This document shows positions 36,615 through 43,564 of a DNA stretch of 64,000 nt, in pieces. Numbering within the stretch: position 1 is the stretch's first letter; each line of letters begins with the position of its first letter. The notes under the pieces are model-generated. The model made no database searches, was not told the origin of the DNA, and saw only the letters and a program-made list of their open reading frames with translations. Origin of the DNA: Alcanivorax hongdengensis A-11-3 (lineage in GTDB: Bacteria > Pseudomonadota > Gammaproteobacteria > Pseudomonadales > Alcanivoracaceae); NCBI RefSeq assembly GCF_000300995.1, contig NZ_AMRJ01000001.1, forward strand, positions 124,001 to 188,000, given 5' to 3'. The position numbers were made by a program, and so were the translations under genes.

Positions 36615-37235
36615 ATTTTGCTGGTCTGGCAAAGCACGATCATAAAAGTCAACCCTACCCAAAAAAAGAACCTCAGTAATAGGTGATTGCGACCAAGGTT
36701 TGCCAAAAGACTTTAACCCGCATTGGTCTACATTAACACCTCGCCAATAGGCTTGCGTAACGTTGTGTATCGTATCGTCATCACAACAATGAGGAAGCCT
36801 CAGAAAATCAACCCAGCCAGAATCATGAGTTGAACAAACAAACGGCCCGACTGACCTCACCTTTTTTAGAATCCTTCCACCAACATGCCCCATATGTCGC
36901 TGCTTATATTTCTCTGCCTCTTGCTCTGATGGCAAAAGATATATCGCATTCAATCTACTTGGGTATTCGGCAAAGTAACACAGTCTGTTTATTTCAAAGT
37001 TATATTCGGCGGTATATTGGTGTGTAACTCCAATCGAGAACGGCGAAACATCGCCCTGGAAATCAGGATTCACCACAAAAGGAAGATTACTTTTTCCTCT
37101 TTCAATACTGCCCGCAGATGTAAAACATCCAACAACCCCAATTTGGTGGCGAACAGAGAAGCTCTGGGGGTTGACCCACACCCAGAAATCTTTTGACTGT
37201 TCGCCGAAATATAGATTATCTCTTGTTGAACGCAT
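36609..37235 (-). CDS. Cassette protein of unknown function (208 aa)
   Basis: I do not recognise the family. The protein is soluble, with no signal or membrane segment, and is moderately rich in Cys, His and aromatics (HDSGWVDFLRLPHCCDDD, AYWRGVNVDQCGL). Two regions look like conserved cores: a middle one (IYLLPSEQEAEKYKQRHMGH) and the SVGPFVCSTHDSGWVDFLR region. AAAGGAAAT precedes the ATG, which starts 11 nt after the end of attC site B. The stop TAA overlaps attC site A. Both facts make it a typical gene cassette. Confidence 0.8.
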   Translation of the reverse strand: MRSTRDNLYFGEQSKDFWVWVNPQSFSVRHQIGVVGCFTSAGSIERGKSNLPFVVNPDFQGDVSPFSIGVTHQYTAEYNFEINRLCYFAEYPSRLNAIYLLPSEQEAEKYKQRHMGHVGGRILKKVRSVGPFVCSTHDSGWVDFLRLPHCCDDDTIHNVTQAYWRGVNVDQCGLKSFGKPWSQSPITEVLFLGRVDFYDRALPDQQNA

Positions 37236-37245
37236 ATTTCCTTTT

Positions 37246-37329
37246 GCCTAACGCCAGGAGCAACCGTGGGTTTGTAGTGGAGCCGCAGGCGAAACGAAAA
37301 ATCCGTCGGATTGCCTGCGATTGTTAAGT
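37246..37329 (-). repeat. attC-like site B
   Basis: On the minus strand it begins ACTTAAC (37329-37323, RYYYAAC) and ends GTTAGGC (37252-37246, GTTRRRY), 84 bp. Inner arms GCAGGC and GCCTGC pair. The upstream gene stops only 2 bp before it and the next gene starts 11 nt after it. Both consensus cores match. Confidence 0.85.
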
Positions 37330-37331
37330 GT

Positions 37332-38258
37332 TTACTCGGACAAAACTCTGCCAATTTCTTCAAACCAATTCTCCCTATGGATTATTCGCTCTTTGTGGAG
37401 ATTGTTCTGAAGAATTTCGGCCTTGGTTAACCCGGATAAATACTCCCAGTTATTTTCAATAACATAAGTGGCATTGTTTGTCTGAGTGCTTTCCAGGACG
37501 TATAAATCCGATTCTGGAAAACCGAAAACGATATATCCAGAAAATCCGGCTTGCCCAACAGCCACAAACTCGGGCTCACAAGAGTTTATTGCTTCGAAAC
37601 GCTTTTCAATTACAACTTTGTTGCCCTCGGACTGATTATTAATTACTGGCTGCAATAGCGGCTTTAAAGCTCCCCAAGGTTTTTGACCCTTTGGAAGCAC
37701 ATCCCAATTCAATCTTTTTATGGGCGACCGGATGACGGAATCTAGGTCCTCGTTCCGTATTTCGCAAATACCAAACGCTTCCAAGAACATGTTTATTACA
37801 TGAACGATAGTTTCCTCATTATTTGCGTTTAAGCTAATTGGATCAGCCACTATGAGCTTCGTGCCCGCTATATCGACAGCAATGCTAATCTCGATAGACG
37901 GCGGAGGGACTATCTTTCTGGGATATCGCTCATAAGGTATATCTACTATTCTTGACTTCTCCTCAAAGTCATATCTCCCCCTAAACTCTTTCCACGCCCA
38001 CTCCTGCTGCCGATAGTGAGTTTCCTTTGGCTGGTCTTTCAGAGGTATTTCTTTTCCACCTGAATTGAAGAGAGTGACATTGCCAATAGCCGTTGGTAGC
38101 ACCTTTTCGCCCGGTTCCAATTGGTCGCTAAACCCCACATCTTGTGGATTATTTTTAACGATATCCGGAACTGCAACTGCTATAACCACGTTTTGGTTTT
38201 CTGGAATTCCCTTTGCGTAGCTCGATAACGACCTGATTCTTTTTTTATTGATGATCAT
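37332..38258 (-). CDS. Cassette protein of unknown function (308 aa)
   Basis: I do not recognise the family. The 308 residues show no signal peptide or membrane helix. The C-terminal 120 residues look like a compact conserved domain: NWDVLPKGQKPWGALKPLL, FVAVGQAGFSGYIVFGF, NNATYVIENNWEYLSGLTKAE and RIIHRENWFEEI. The N-terminal half is more polar, with a Pro-rich patch (YPRKIVPPPSIEI). GAGGA precedes the ATG (38258), and the gene begins about 18 nt after attC site C. attC site B follows its stop within 2 bp. Bacteria with such cassettes often use them for defence, but no domain evidence is visible here. Confidence 0.8.
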   Translation of the reverse strand: MIINKKRIRSLSSYAKGIPENQNVVIAVAVPDIVKNNPQDVGFSDQLEPGEKVLPTAIGNVTLFNSGGKEIPLKDQPKETHYRQQEWAWKEFRGRYDFEEKSRIVDIPYERYPRKIVPPPSIEISIAVDIAGTKLIVADPISLNANNEETIVHVINMFLEAFGICEIRNEDLDSVIRSPIKRLNWDVLPKGQKPWGALKPLLQPVINNQSEGNKVVIEKRFEAINSCEPEFVAVGQAGFSGYIVFGFPESDLYVLESTQTNNATYVIENNWEYLSGLTKAEILQNNLHKERIIHRENWFEEIGRVLSE

Positions 38259-38276
38259 CGTTCAGCATCCTCTTAC

Positions 38277-38336
38277 ACTTAACGACAAGCTAAGCGGCGC
38301 AGCTTTGCTGCGTCCGTGCTTAATCGCTTGTTATGT
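38277..38336 (-). repeat. attC-like site C (59-base-element size)
   Basis: It runs 60 bp from GTTATGT (38330-38336) to ACTTAAC (38277-38283) on the plus strand. On the minus strand it starts ACATAAC (one base off RYYYAAC) and ends GTTAAGT, a good core. The centre AGCGGCGCAGCTTTGCTGCGTCCGTGCT, seen in part as GGCGCAGCTTTGCTGCG, folds into a stem. The IS30 element lies on its outer side. Confidence 0.8.
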
Positions 38337-38349
38337 TTGCCGAATTCAT

Positions 38350-39420
38350 AAACTAAGCGCGACACTTCCCTGCAATAAAAAGGTGAGCTGTAATACCAGC
38401 ACTTTCACTCCCGCCAAGAAGTTGAAATTGCCATGAGATATATACAGCTCACCTACGAAGAGAGGGTAATGCTTTCCACATTGCGACAGCAAGGCCTGTC
38501 TGTCAGAGAAATTGCCAAACAGCTTGGGCGTCACTTTTCCACGATATATCGGGAATTGAAACGCAACAGCTGCTCGCACATTGACGGCTCCTATCGGCCC
38601 AGCAAAGCTGAGCGACGAACCCGGGCCCGCCGCAGCCGCTCCAGGCGCAATCGGCATTACACGGATGCGGATTTCAAAATCATCCGCAAGCTGCTTCGAC
38701 AGAAGTGGTCTCCAGAGCAAATTAGCGGTCACATCCGGCGTCATTCGCTAATGCCGCGACATATAAGCCATGAAACGATTTATCAGTATTTATGGCGAGA
38801 CAAGTCAGATGGCGGCAATCTGTGGATGCATCTCAGGCAGTCAAGCAAGCAGCGTAGAAAACGCTACAGGGCCTATGACAGCAGAGGCCGATTAGCCGAC
38901 AAGAGACATATCTCAGAAAGGCCAGCAACTGTCGAAACTCGGCGTTACAGGGGGCATTGGGAGATCGACACGGTGATGGGCACAGGCTCAACGGACTGTA
39001 TTGTCACCATCGTTGAACGCAAATCTGGCTTTATACAAATCGGGAAGCTTAAGGATAGATCGACAAAATCACTCAACAAAAAAGTGATTCGCTTAATTGG
39101 GCGTGATCCCGCCTCGTACAAGACCATTACTGCGGATAACGGAACCGAGTTCCATCAGCACAAAAAGATAGAAGAGCGTACCGGTGTCAAATTTTACTTT
39201 GCCACCCCTCACCACTCATGGGAGAGAGGCAGCAACGAGAATGCGAACGGCCTTGTTCGGCAATATCTTCCCAAGGGCGCCACTATGTCAGGCCTTACAC
39301 AGATTGAATGTGACCGGATCGCAGATAAGCTCAATTCCCGCCCAAGAAAGCGACACAACTATAAAACACCAGAGGAAATCTACTATGGTTGCTGACACCG
39401 ATTACTGTCGCGGTTCAAAC
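38350..39420 (+). mobile_element. IS30-family insertion sequence
   Basis: A full-length IS30-type transposase is flanked by imperfect end sequences. The left end begins near AACTAAGCGCGACACTT (38351) and the right end, read in reverse, near TTTGAACCGCGACAGTAAT (39420-39401); about 10 of 12 core bases align (C-GCGACA). Exact ends and target duplication are not certain. It lies between the stop of the 317-residue cassette gene and attC site C, apparently separating that gene from its recombination site. Confidence 0.6.
38433..39395 (+). CDS. IS30-family transposase
   Basis: A 320-residue DDE transposase that cuts and joins the element's ends. The N-terminal helix-turn-helix is MRYIQLTYEERVMLSTLRQ with EIAKQLGRHFSTIYRELKRN, typical of IS30. 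The DDE triad is visible: HWEIDTVMG, TADNGTEF and WERGSNENANGLVRQY. The reading frame is complete, so the enzyme may be active. It is on the plus strand, opposite the cassette genes, in AT-rich DNA. Confidence 0.93.
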   Translation: MRYIQLTYEERVMLSTLRQQGLSVREIAKQLGRHFSTIYRELKRNSCSHIDGSYRPSKAERRTRARRSRSRRNRHYTDADFKIIRKLLRQKWSPEQISGHIRRHSLMPRHISHETIYQYLWRDKSDGGNLWMHLRQSSKQRRKRYRAYDSRGRLADKRHISERPATVETRRYRGHWEIDTVMGTGSTDCIVTIVERKSGFIQIGKLKDRSTKSLNKKVIRLIGRDPASYKTITADNGTEFHQHKKIEERTGVKFYFATPHHSWERGSNENANGLVRQYLPKGATMSGLTQIECDRIADKLNSRPRKRHNYKTPEEIYYGC

Positions 39421-39426
39421 TTGATA

Positions 39427-40380
39427 CTAGGTTTCGCCCAAATCGAAGGGCAACTCAAATTTTGCATGTTCTTCCAAATCAGCACTGAATTCGGCCCAAT
39501 CATTTCTTATCACACGCTTTGCTGCATAGTGCGCTGCCATTAGTGAGAATGCACCAGCTACGGTGGCGAGATCAGAGACAAATTGCCGCAACCTTTCCGT
39601 ATCATCTCGCCCGTAGGACAAATAGATGGCGTCACGATAGTTGGCTTTGCCTCGATAGCGGAACGCTTGGACCAGATAGTTCACGTGAGCGGGTCTGAGC
39701 TTTGCATCCCGCAAGGCTTTTGCCGCATTAGATCGGAAGCTGTTGAAACCACCTTGCCTGTATTCGCGGCTTGCTTTAACCATTTCTTCAAGGCGCCACT
39801 GCTCGTACTCTGCCGTTCCTTTGAGGTACGAGTAGAGAGCGCCATTGGCCATATCTTCGTCCGTTGGCTCAGTATTCAGGTCGTGCCTGTTACCGCCTCT
39901 CAAGGTAGCCATAACTTGGCGCACGTTGTTGGGGGTAATGTCGGTAATACTCAGATCGAACGGCGATTTAACTAGACCACCAGCTACGATCTCCGCTTGC
40001 CACACCTTTCCCGCTGACGCGTGCGTTTGGGGATCAGCACCAGAAGACGCCGCCAACATTGCCTTAGCGGCATAGTAAGTGGCGTAATACCACGCAACAA
40101 TTGCTGACCTTACGATTGGGTAAGGGTCTTCAATTACCTCTAGCGAATCGAGCGCACTGACGTTGTGCATCGACATCGTGAGGCATTCATAGGCTAAAGC
40201 ATCTGCTTGTTCATTTGGCTGGCGGCGCTGAACAGCCTGATAGAACAGCCTCAGTTGCTGGTGGGAAAATTGATCATCCGCGAGAATGGCTAAGCCTCGC
40301 ATCCAATTTACGGTGCCTTGAAATGCAAACCGAGGTTTCGGCTGATCTACGTGGGTAAAAAGTTTGTTTAGAAGCCACAT
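39427..40380 (-). CDS. HEPN-like cassette protein (317 aa)
   Basis: No family is certain. RSAIVAWYYATYYAAKAML (residues 91-109) strongly resembles the helix that carries the HEPN signature in nucleotidyltransferase-linked RNA/antitoxin proteins. A second region (residues of about 245-300, FRYRGKANYRDAIYLSYG and TVAGAFSLMAAHYAAKRV) is also helical with Tyr/Ala patterns. The catalytic Rx4-6H RNase motif of toxic HEPN proteins is not evident. The start is ATG 40380 (MWLLNKLFTHVDQ) rather than a TTG nine codons earlier, which falls inside attC site D. It begins 15 nt past that site and its 3' end abuts the IS30 element. Confidence 0.65.
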   Translation of the reverse strand: MWLLNKLFTHVDQPKPRFAFQGTVNWMRGLAILADDQFSHQQLRLFYQAVQRRQPNEQADALAYECLTMSMHNVSALDSLEVIEDPYPIVRSAIVAWYYATYYAAKAMLAASSGADPQTHASAGKVWQAEIVAGGLVKSPFDLSITDITPNNVRQVMATLRGGNRHDLNTEPTDEDMANGALYSYLKGTAEYEQWRLEEMVKASREYRQGGFNSFRSNAAKALRDAKLRPAHVNYLVQAFRYRGKANYRDAIYLSYGRDDTERLRQFVSDLATVAGAFSLMAAHYAAKRVIRNDWAEFSADLEEHAKFELPFDLGET

Positions 40381-40395
40381 GATTGGCACCAAGAA

Positions 40396-40501
40396 ATATA
40401 ACGCCAATGTTCAGCGGCCGGTTTGGAGGCGCTACCGCGCCGGAAAATCGGTCCGGTGGAGGCCCGCCAGGGCCGAAACGAACTGCAACTACTGGTTAGA
40501 T
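40396..40501 (-). repeat. attC-like site D
   Basis: On the minus strand it begins ATCTAAC (40501-40495, RYYYAAC) and ends GTTATAT (40402-40396, one base off GTTRRRY), 106 bp. Inner blocks GTTC/GAAC and GGCC/GGCC pair. The next minus-strand gene starts 15 nt after it. A 173-bp stretch (40502-40674), rich in short hairpins but without a reading frame, separates it from the gene before. Confidence 0.7.
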
Positions 40502-40674
40502 TGATTTGCCAAACTCCCGCGAATAATGGGAGACTTTACTGGGAGTTGGGTTGAGTGCGCTGGCATCGCTAGCGCCCAGCACGCTATCTGCTAACCATGC
40601 CATGAAATTCTGGGTTGCTCCGGTACTTCTGGCAGAGCAATGACGCAAGTGCTGGCAGCCCAACAACCATTTTT

Positions 40675-41646
40675 TTACTTGTAATACGCTGATTTTAAAA
40701 CTATACGCCTCTTAACTTGCTGGGAAAGCATGACAACTGATTCCCAGTCGTTTGGGTAGCAGATTTCCTCTCTTACTCTCACGTGGGCGCATAGATCTTC
40801 CCGCACCTCCTCATTTTTTGAAGACACAGTTAGCTCATCGAACTTTAAGAGGTGTTCACGAACTTGGTATGTGTAGCCATTAACCTTAAACTCTGAACTA
40901 GAAGTTATAGCGTGAGTAGTTGGCCACCTAGGAAGCAATCGGTGCAAGTAAGGGATGATTTCTAAACTTCTGATTTTACCTTCTTTGCGGCGTCCTTTTC
41001 TGAACATGTGCCGCCAGCCTACTCTGCCCAGCTCTATTTCACCCAGAACCGGTGATCGAACCGTTCTAATATCCTGGTAGCGGCCCTTCACCGTCTTTCT
41101 GCGAATCGCAATGGGTGTATCCCTTCGTCTGATATGTAAGCCTTTAGCCCCCTTTGAACCCGATCTAGCCATAGAGATGCAGCGGGCCAAGTCAAACTTA
41201 GTTGCAGGAGTCACCTCATGGTATGCTCCATATTTTTGCGCTCTAGCGACCGAGTCAGGGTGGATATAGGCCCAAAAAGCTTTTCTCTCATTACGGTCGA
41301 TCCAAACAACACATATTTGGTGACTTGACCGAATTGCAGCTGCCTTCGCCTTACTTTTTAATTCAAATCCATTCTCGGTCAATGAGCCATAGGAGTTCCC
41401 GGACTTCACTTGGCAAAGGACCATCATTCTTTCCCCAGATGCCCAGGGATGTTCGAATGAAAAGATTAGATCAATCTTCGAATTATCCTCCTCTCTTGAC
41501 CCCCAATGCCCTTCTCCCCTGCATGCCAAAATAAACTTACTCATGGCGTATGATTCTGCGTCACCTCCATTTATGGAGTTTTGGGCGCGACCTTCTTTAG
41601 GCTCGCTCAATGGGAAGGAAGCAAGTAAACTAGGTATTTTATTCAT
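40675..41646 (-). CDS. PD-(D/E)xK-like nuclease protein next to the synthetase
   Basis: A 323-residue protein. Its N-terminal 130 residues resemble DUF4365-like nuclease folds of the PD-(D/E)xK type: E31 in a leading helix, D59 (KIDLIFSF) and Q79-x-K81 (VLCQVKSGNSY). The QxK form is usual in such domains. The rest (about 150-323, including RKTVKGRYQDIRT and a basic stretch RKGRRKEGKI) is unrecognised and may bind nucleic acid. The stop is 173 bp before attC site D. Only 29 bp separate its ATG from the upstream RelA/SpoT-domain gene, with no attC between, so the two form one cassette and one transcript. Nuclease action is inferred, not shown. Confidence 0.75.
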   Translation of the reverse strand: MNKIPSLLASFPLSEPKEGRAQNSINGGDAESYAMSKFILACRGEGHWGSREEDNSKIDLIFSFEHPWASGERMMVLCQVKSGNSYGSLTENGFELKSKAKAAAIRSSHQICVVWIDRNERKAFWAYIHPDSVARAQKYGAYHEVTPATKFDLARCISMARSGSKGAKGLHIRRRDTPIAIRRKTVKGRYQDIRTVRSPVLGEIELGRVGWRHMFRKGRRKEGKIRSLEIIPYLHRLLPRWPTTHAITSSSEFKVNGYTYQVREHLLKFDELTVSSKNEEVREDLCAHVRVREEICYPNDWESVVMLSQQVKRRIVLKSAYYK

Positions 41647-41675
41647 AAAAAGACCGTTCGATAAAGTAGCGCAGT

Positions 41676-42746
41676 TTATTTGCCTGTATTCTCCGGGCTG
41701 TTAGCCTCTTTTACCTTCTCTTCTAACACATAGATAACGTTTACAAACTCATGCGTATCCAAAAAATAATTTGGGTACGCCTGTTTCAAAGAATCAATAG
41801 ATCCAGTCGCAACGAGAACAACCTGAATATCATCGCCAGCTTCTATTTTGCTTTCGTACTCTGAATACCTTGCGTTAGCTTGAGGGAGCTTTTTCTTGCC
41901 AAAACTCTCAATCTCAACTGTTTTTTCATGCGGGCGAAGAATAACGATATGGTAGCTCCCACCTTGACTATCATTTGTTATAGAATGCGCAGCTACAGCA
42001 AAAGCCTGCAATCTATCTATAACATCTAATCTTTGGGCCTCTTCAAGCACTCTTTCGTATGTCTCTATCTCACCTAACGCTTCATAGCCAGGCACAGGAC
42101 CGCAGCCCTCATATAGCGCGAAAGCAGAGCCTGTCAAAGCAAAGAAATCCAACCACTCATCAGGACCTTCAGAAGATTTTAATGCATGATTTAGAAAGGT
42201 CCCCATCGTTTCGACAGAGGTTGCCCAAGCATGCTGAAGCCTTGTCCTAATCTGGAGTTCTAATTGCAAACCATCATAGTGATTGACCCTATTATTTTTG
42301 TATTTATAGATTAGGTGTATACCGCGATACCCCGTATCCTTAGGCGATTCGATATAGTCTTTTTCTCCAACCAACTCATGTTGAAATCGGGAATTTTTAT
42401 AATTTTCCTTTAGCTTGAATACCTTTTCCAGATCGCCCACCACAGCCCTCAGACCACCAATATCCTGCATCCTTGACAGCTTCATTCCGGGAAAGCGCTG
42501 CAACTTACTGATGATTGAGGGGGCACGTTTAAGTCGCTGAGCAACAAGAGCATCGTTATCAATGCTTCTTAGCTTGTCCCTGAGAGTTGCCTGGAATGTA
42601 TTGATTGGATAAGAGTGGATTCCCCTCCAATTGCTCAACACTTCCATTGCCCAAGTCTTGTCTGCTTTTTCGGATGCGGCATCCCTCAGGATATCACCTG
42701 CTTTTGCGACCTGTTTTTTGGAATACAATGGGCTGATTTTGGCCAT
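41676..42746 (-). CDS. RelA/SpoT-type alarmone synthetase-like cassette protein
   Basis: A 356-residue protein with a RelA/SpoT synthetase domain at about residues 60-190. Catalytic-type residues are kept: R71, K73, S77 and K81 (RLKRAPSIISKL), D95 in RMQDIGGLR (metal), Y140 in TGYRGIHL (stacking on the acceptor) and E163 in LELQIRT. It lacks the HD hydrolase, TGS and ACT domains of long RelA/SpoT, so it resembles small synthetases or the toxic variants that make (p)ppApp or modify tRNA. The C-terminal 160 residues are unrecognised. It starts directly after attC site E (AAAGGAAA precedes the ATG) and is 29 bp upstream of the nuclease-like gene. Function is inferred as nucleotide-based growth control. 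Confidence 0.85.
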   Translation of the reverse strand: MAKISPLYSKKQVAKAGDILRDAASEKADKTWAMEVLSNWRGIHSYPINTFQATLRDKLRSIDNDALVAQRLKRAPSIISKLQRFPGMKLSRMQDIGGLRAVVGDLEKVFKLKENYKNSRFQHELVGEKDYIESPKDTGYRGIHLIYKYKNNRVNHYDGLQLELQIRTRLQHAWATSVETMGTFLNHALKSSEGPDEWLDFFALTGSAFALYEGCGPVPGYEALGEIETYERVLEEAQRLDVIDRLQAFAVAAHSITNDSQGGSYHIVILRPHEKTVEIESFGKKKLPQANARYSEYESKIEAGDDIQVVLVATGSIDSLKQAYPNYFLDTHEFVNVIYVLEEKVKEANSPENTGK

Positions 42747-42758
42747 ATTTTCCTTTCA

Positions 42759-42818
42759 ATCTAACGCCTGAGTTAAGCCGCGCCGCGAAGCGGCGTCGGC
42801 TTGAACGAATTGTTAGGC
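42759..42818 (-). repeat. attC site E, classic 59-base element
   Basis: On the minus strand it starts GCCTAACAATTCGTTCAAGC and ends GGCGTTAGAT, with CGACGCCGCTTCGCGGCGCG in the middle. It is a textbook 60-bp attC, close to the site after aadA1 as I remember it. Both cores fit RYYYAAC and GTTRRRY exactly. It joins the ABM gene (stop within 4 bp) and the RelA/SpoT gene (start 13 nt beyond). Confidence 0.95.
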
Positions 42819-42821
42819 TTG

Positions 42822-43124
42822 CTAGCTAGGTAGCTTTGCCGCAAGTACATCAACGTTTTCGATGGACGGGGGCTCGGAGAACAACTCACCTGCCTTTGCC
42901 ATCAACGCGGCTGCGACCTTGCCGGAGAGATGGGCCTGCCGACCCGCTTCATCCGGGAAAGCATCAAAGATTCCGAAAGTGCTTGGTCCAAGGCGAATGC
43001 CAAACCACGCAGTGGTGTCAGGCTCCTCATTGACGATGGGAAGGCCACTCACAAGGAAGTTCTCAACCTCTTTCTCTTTTCCGGGTTTCGCTTCAAGGCG
43101 AACGAACAAGGCTACTTTGACCAT
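42822..43124 (-). CDS. ABM-domain (YgiN-like) cassette protein
   Basis: A 100-residue antibiotic-biosynthesis-monooxygenase fold protein (MVKVALFVRLEAKPGKEKEV, TAWFGIRLGPSTFGIFDAFPD, HLSGKVAAALM). Members form dimers and act on quinones or other small aromatics. Such proteins are common in integron cassettes. The start is ATG 43124, with AGGAGA shortly upstream, and the stop is 4 bp from attC site E. It is the cassette nearest the likely integration end of the array. The substrate is unknown. Confidence 0.9.
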   Translation of the reverse strand: MVKVALFVRLEAKPGKEKEVENFLVSGLPIVNEEPDTTAWFGIRLGPSTFGIFDAFPDEAGRQAHLSGKVAAALMAKAGELFSEPPSIENVDVLAAKLPS

Positions 43125-43176
43125 GGCATGTCTCCTGTTGTTAAAACGACATCACGATGCGCGATGTTCTCTTGCA

Positions 43177-43230
43177 AGCCTAACAGCATATTCATTAGAA
43201 CGTTCCGTATAACTCGGTTCCTTATAACTC
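43177..43230 (-). other. Recombination core with direct repeats, possible attI relic
   Basis: GTTAGGC (minus strand, 43183-43177) is a good GTTRRRY core lying just before the first cassette. Next to it are two direct repeats, GTTCCGTATAACTC (43202-43215) and GTTCCTTATAACTC (43217-43230), 13 of 14 identical and 15 bp apart. Paired direct repeats beside a core are a feature of attI sites that bind the integrase. No inverse core that would make it an attC was found, and no integrase gene is present within the window. Confidence 0.4.
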
Positions 43231-43462
43231 TGAAGCCGCCCCCCCCTTCCTTGAGAGAAAATCCTGCCATAACAACACGATAGAATGTAATGGCAAATTT
43301 CCTACACGGAGTTCAAAGGAACGTTCCTTTGAACCCTGCCCCCTGTTTTCTTTTCCATGTTTCAATTTTCCCGATATATATCAGCGCATTAGCGTTACGG
43401 GCAGGAAGACTCTGCCAATATCAAGGCCGATTCCGTTGAAAACCGATCAAGCTCCCCGCAAC
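43231..43462. other. Gene-free gap to the right of the cassette array
   Basis: Between the possible attI relic and the terminator of the alpha/beta hydrolase no reading frame with family resemblance is present. The stretch contains a perfect 24-bp palindrome at 43312-43335 (half site GTTCAAAGGAAC). The composition changes from AT-rich to GC-rich around 43460, marking the right edge of the island. Confidence 0.6.
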
Positions 43463-43494
43463 AAAAAAGCCGCACCCAATCCATGGACGCGGCT
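43463..43494 (-). terminator. Terminator after the alpha/beta hydrolase
   Basis: On the minus strand AGCCGC (43494-43489) pairs with GCGGCT (43473-43468), followed by six T. It lies 71 bp past the hydrolase stop and belongs to this gene's transcript. Confidence 0.75.
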
Positions 43495-43564
43495 CCTATG
43501 AGCTCAGCATCAACAACCCGTCCTCGCGAGCTGTCAACTCTCAACGATCAACGGTCCATTGTTG

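Noticed and set aside
36431..36706. Minus-strand 91-residue frame
   Set aside because: It spans attC site A and the end of a cassette gene in another frame, with no own ribosome site.
38346..38744. Minus-strand 132-residue frame
   Set aside because: Shadow of the IS30 transposase N-terminus.
40502..40674. Possible further attC with cores ACCCAAC and GTTTGGC
   Set aside because: The span is only about 44 bp and one core does not fit; it is more likely a hairpin-rich cassette tail.
43523..43556. Arm resembling the GATAATTGATA repeat
   Set aside because: Similarity is weak and no inverted partner is present.
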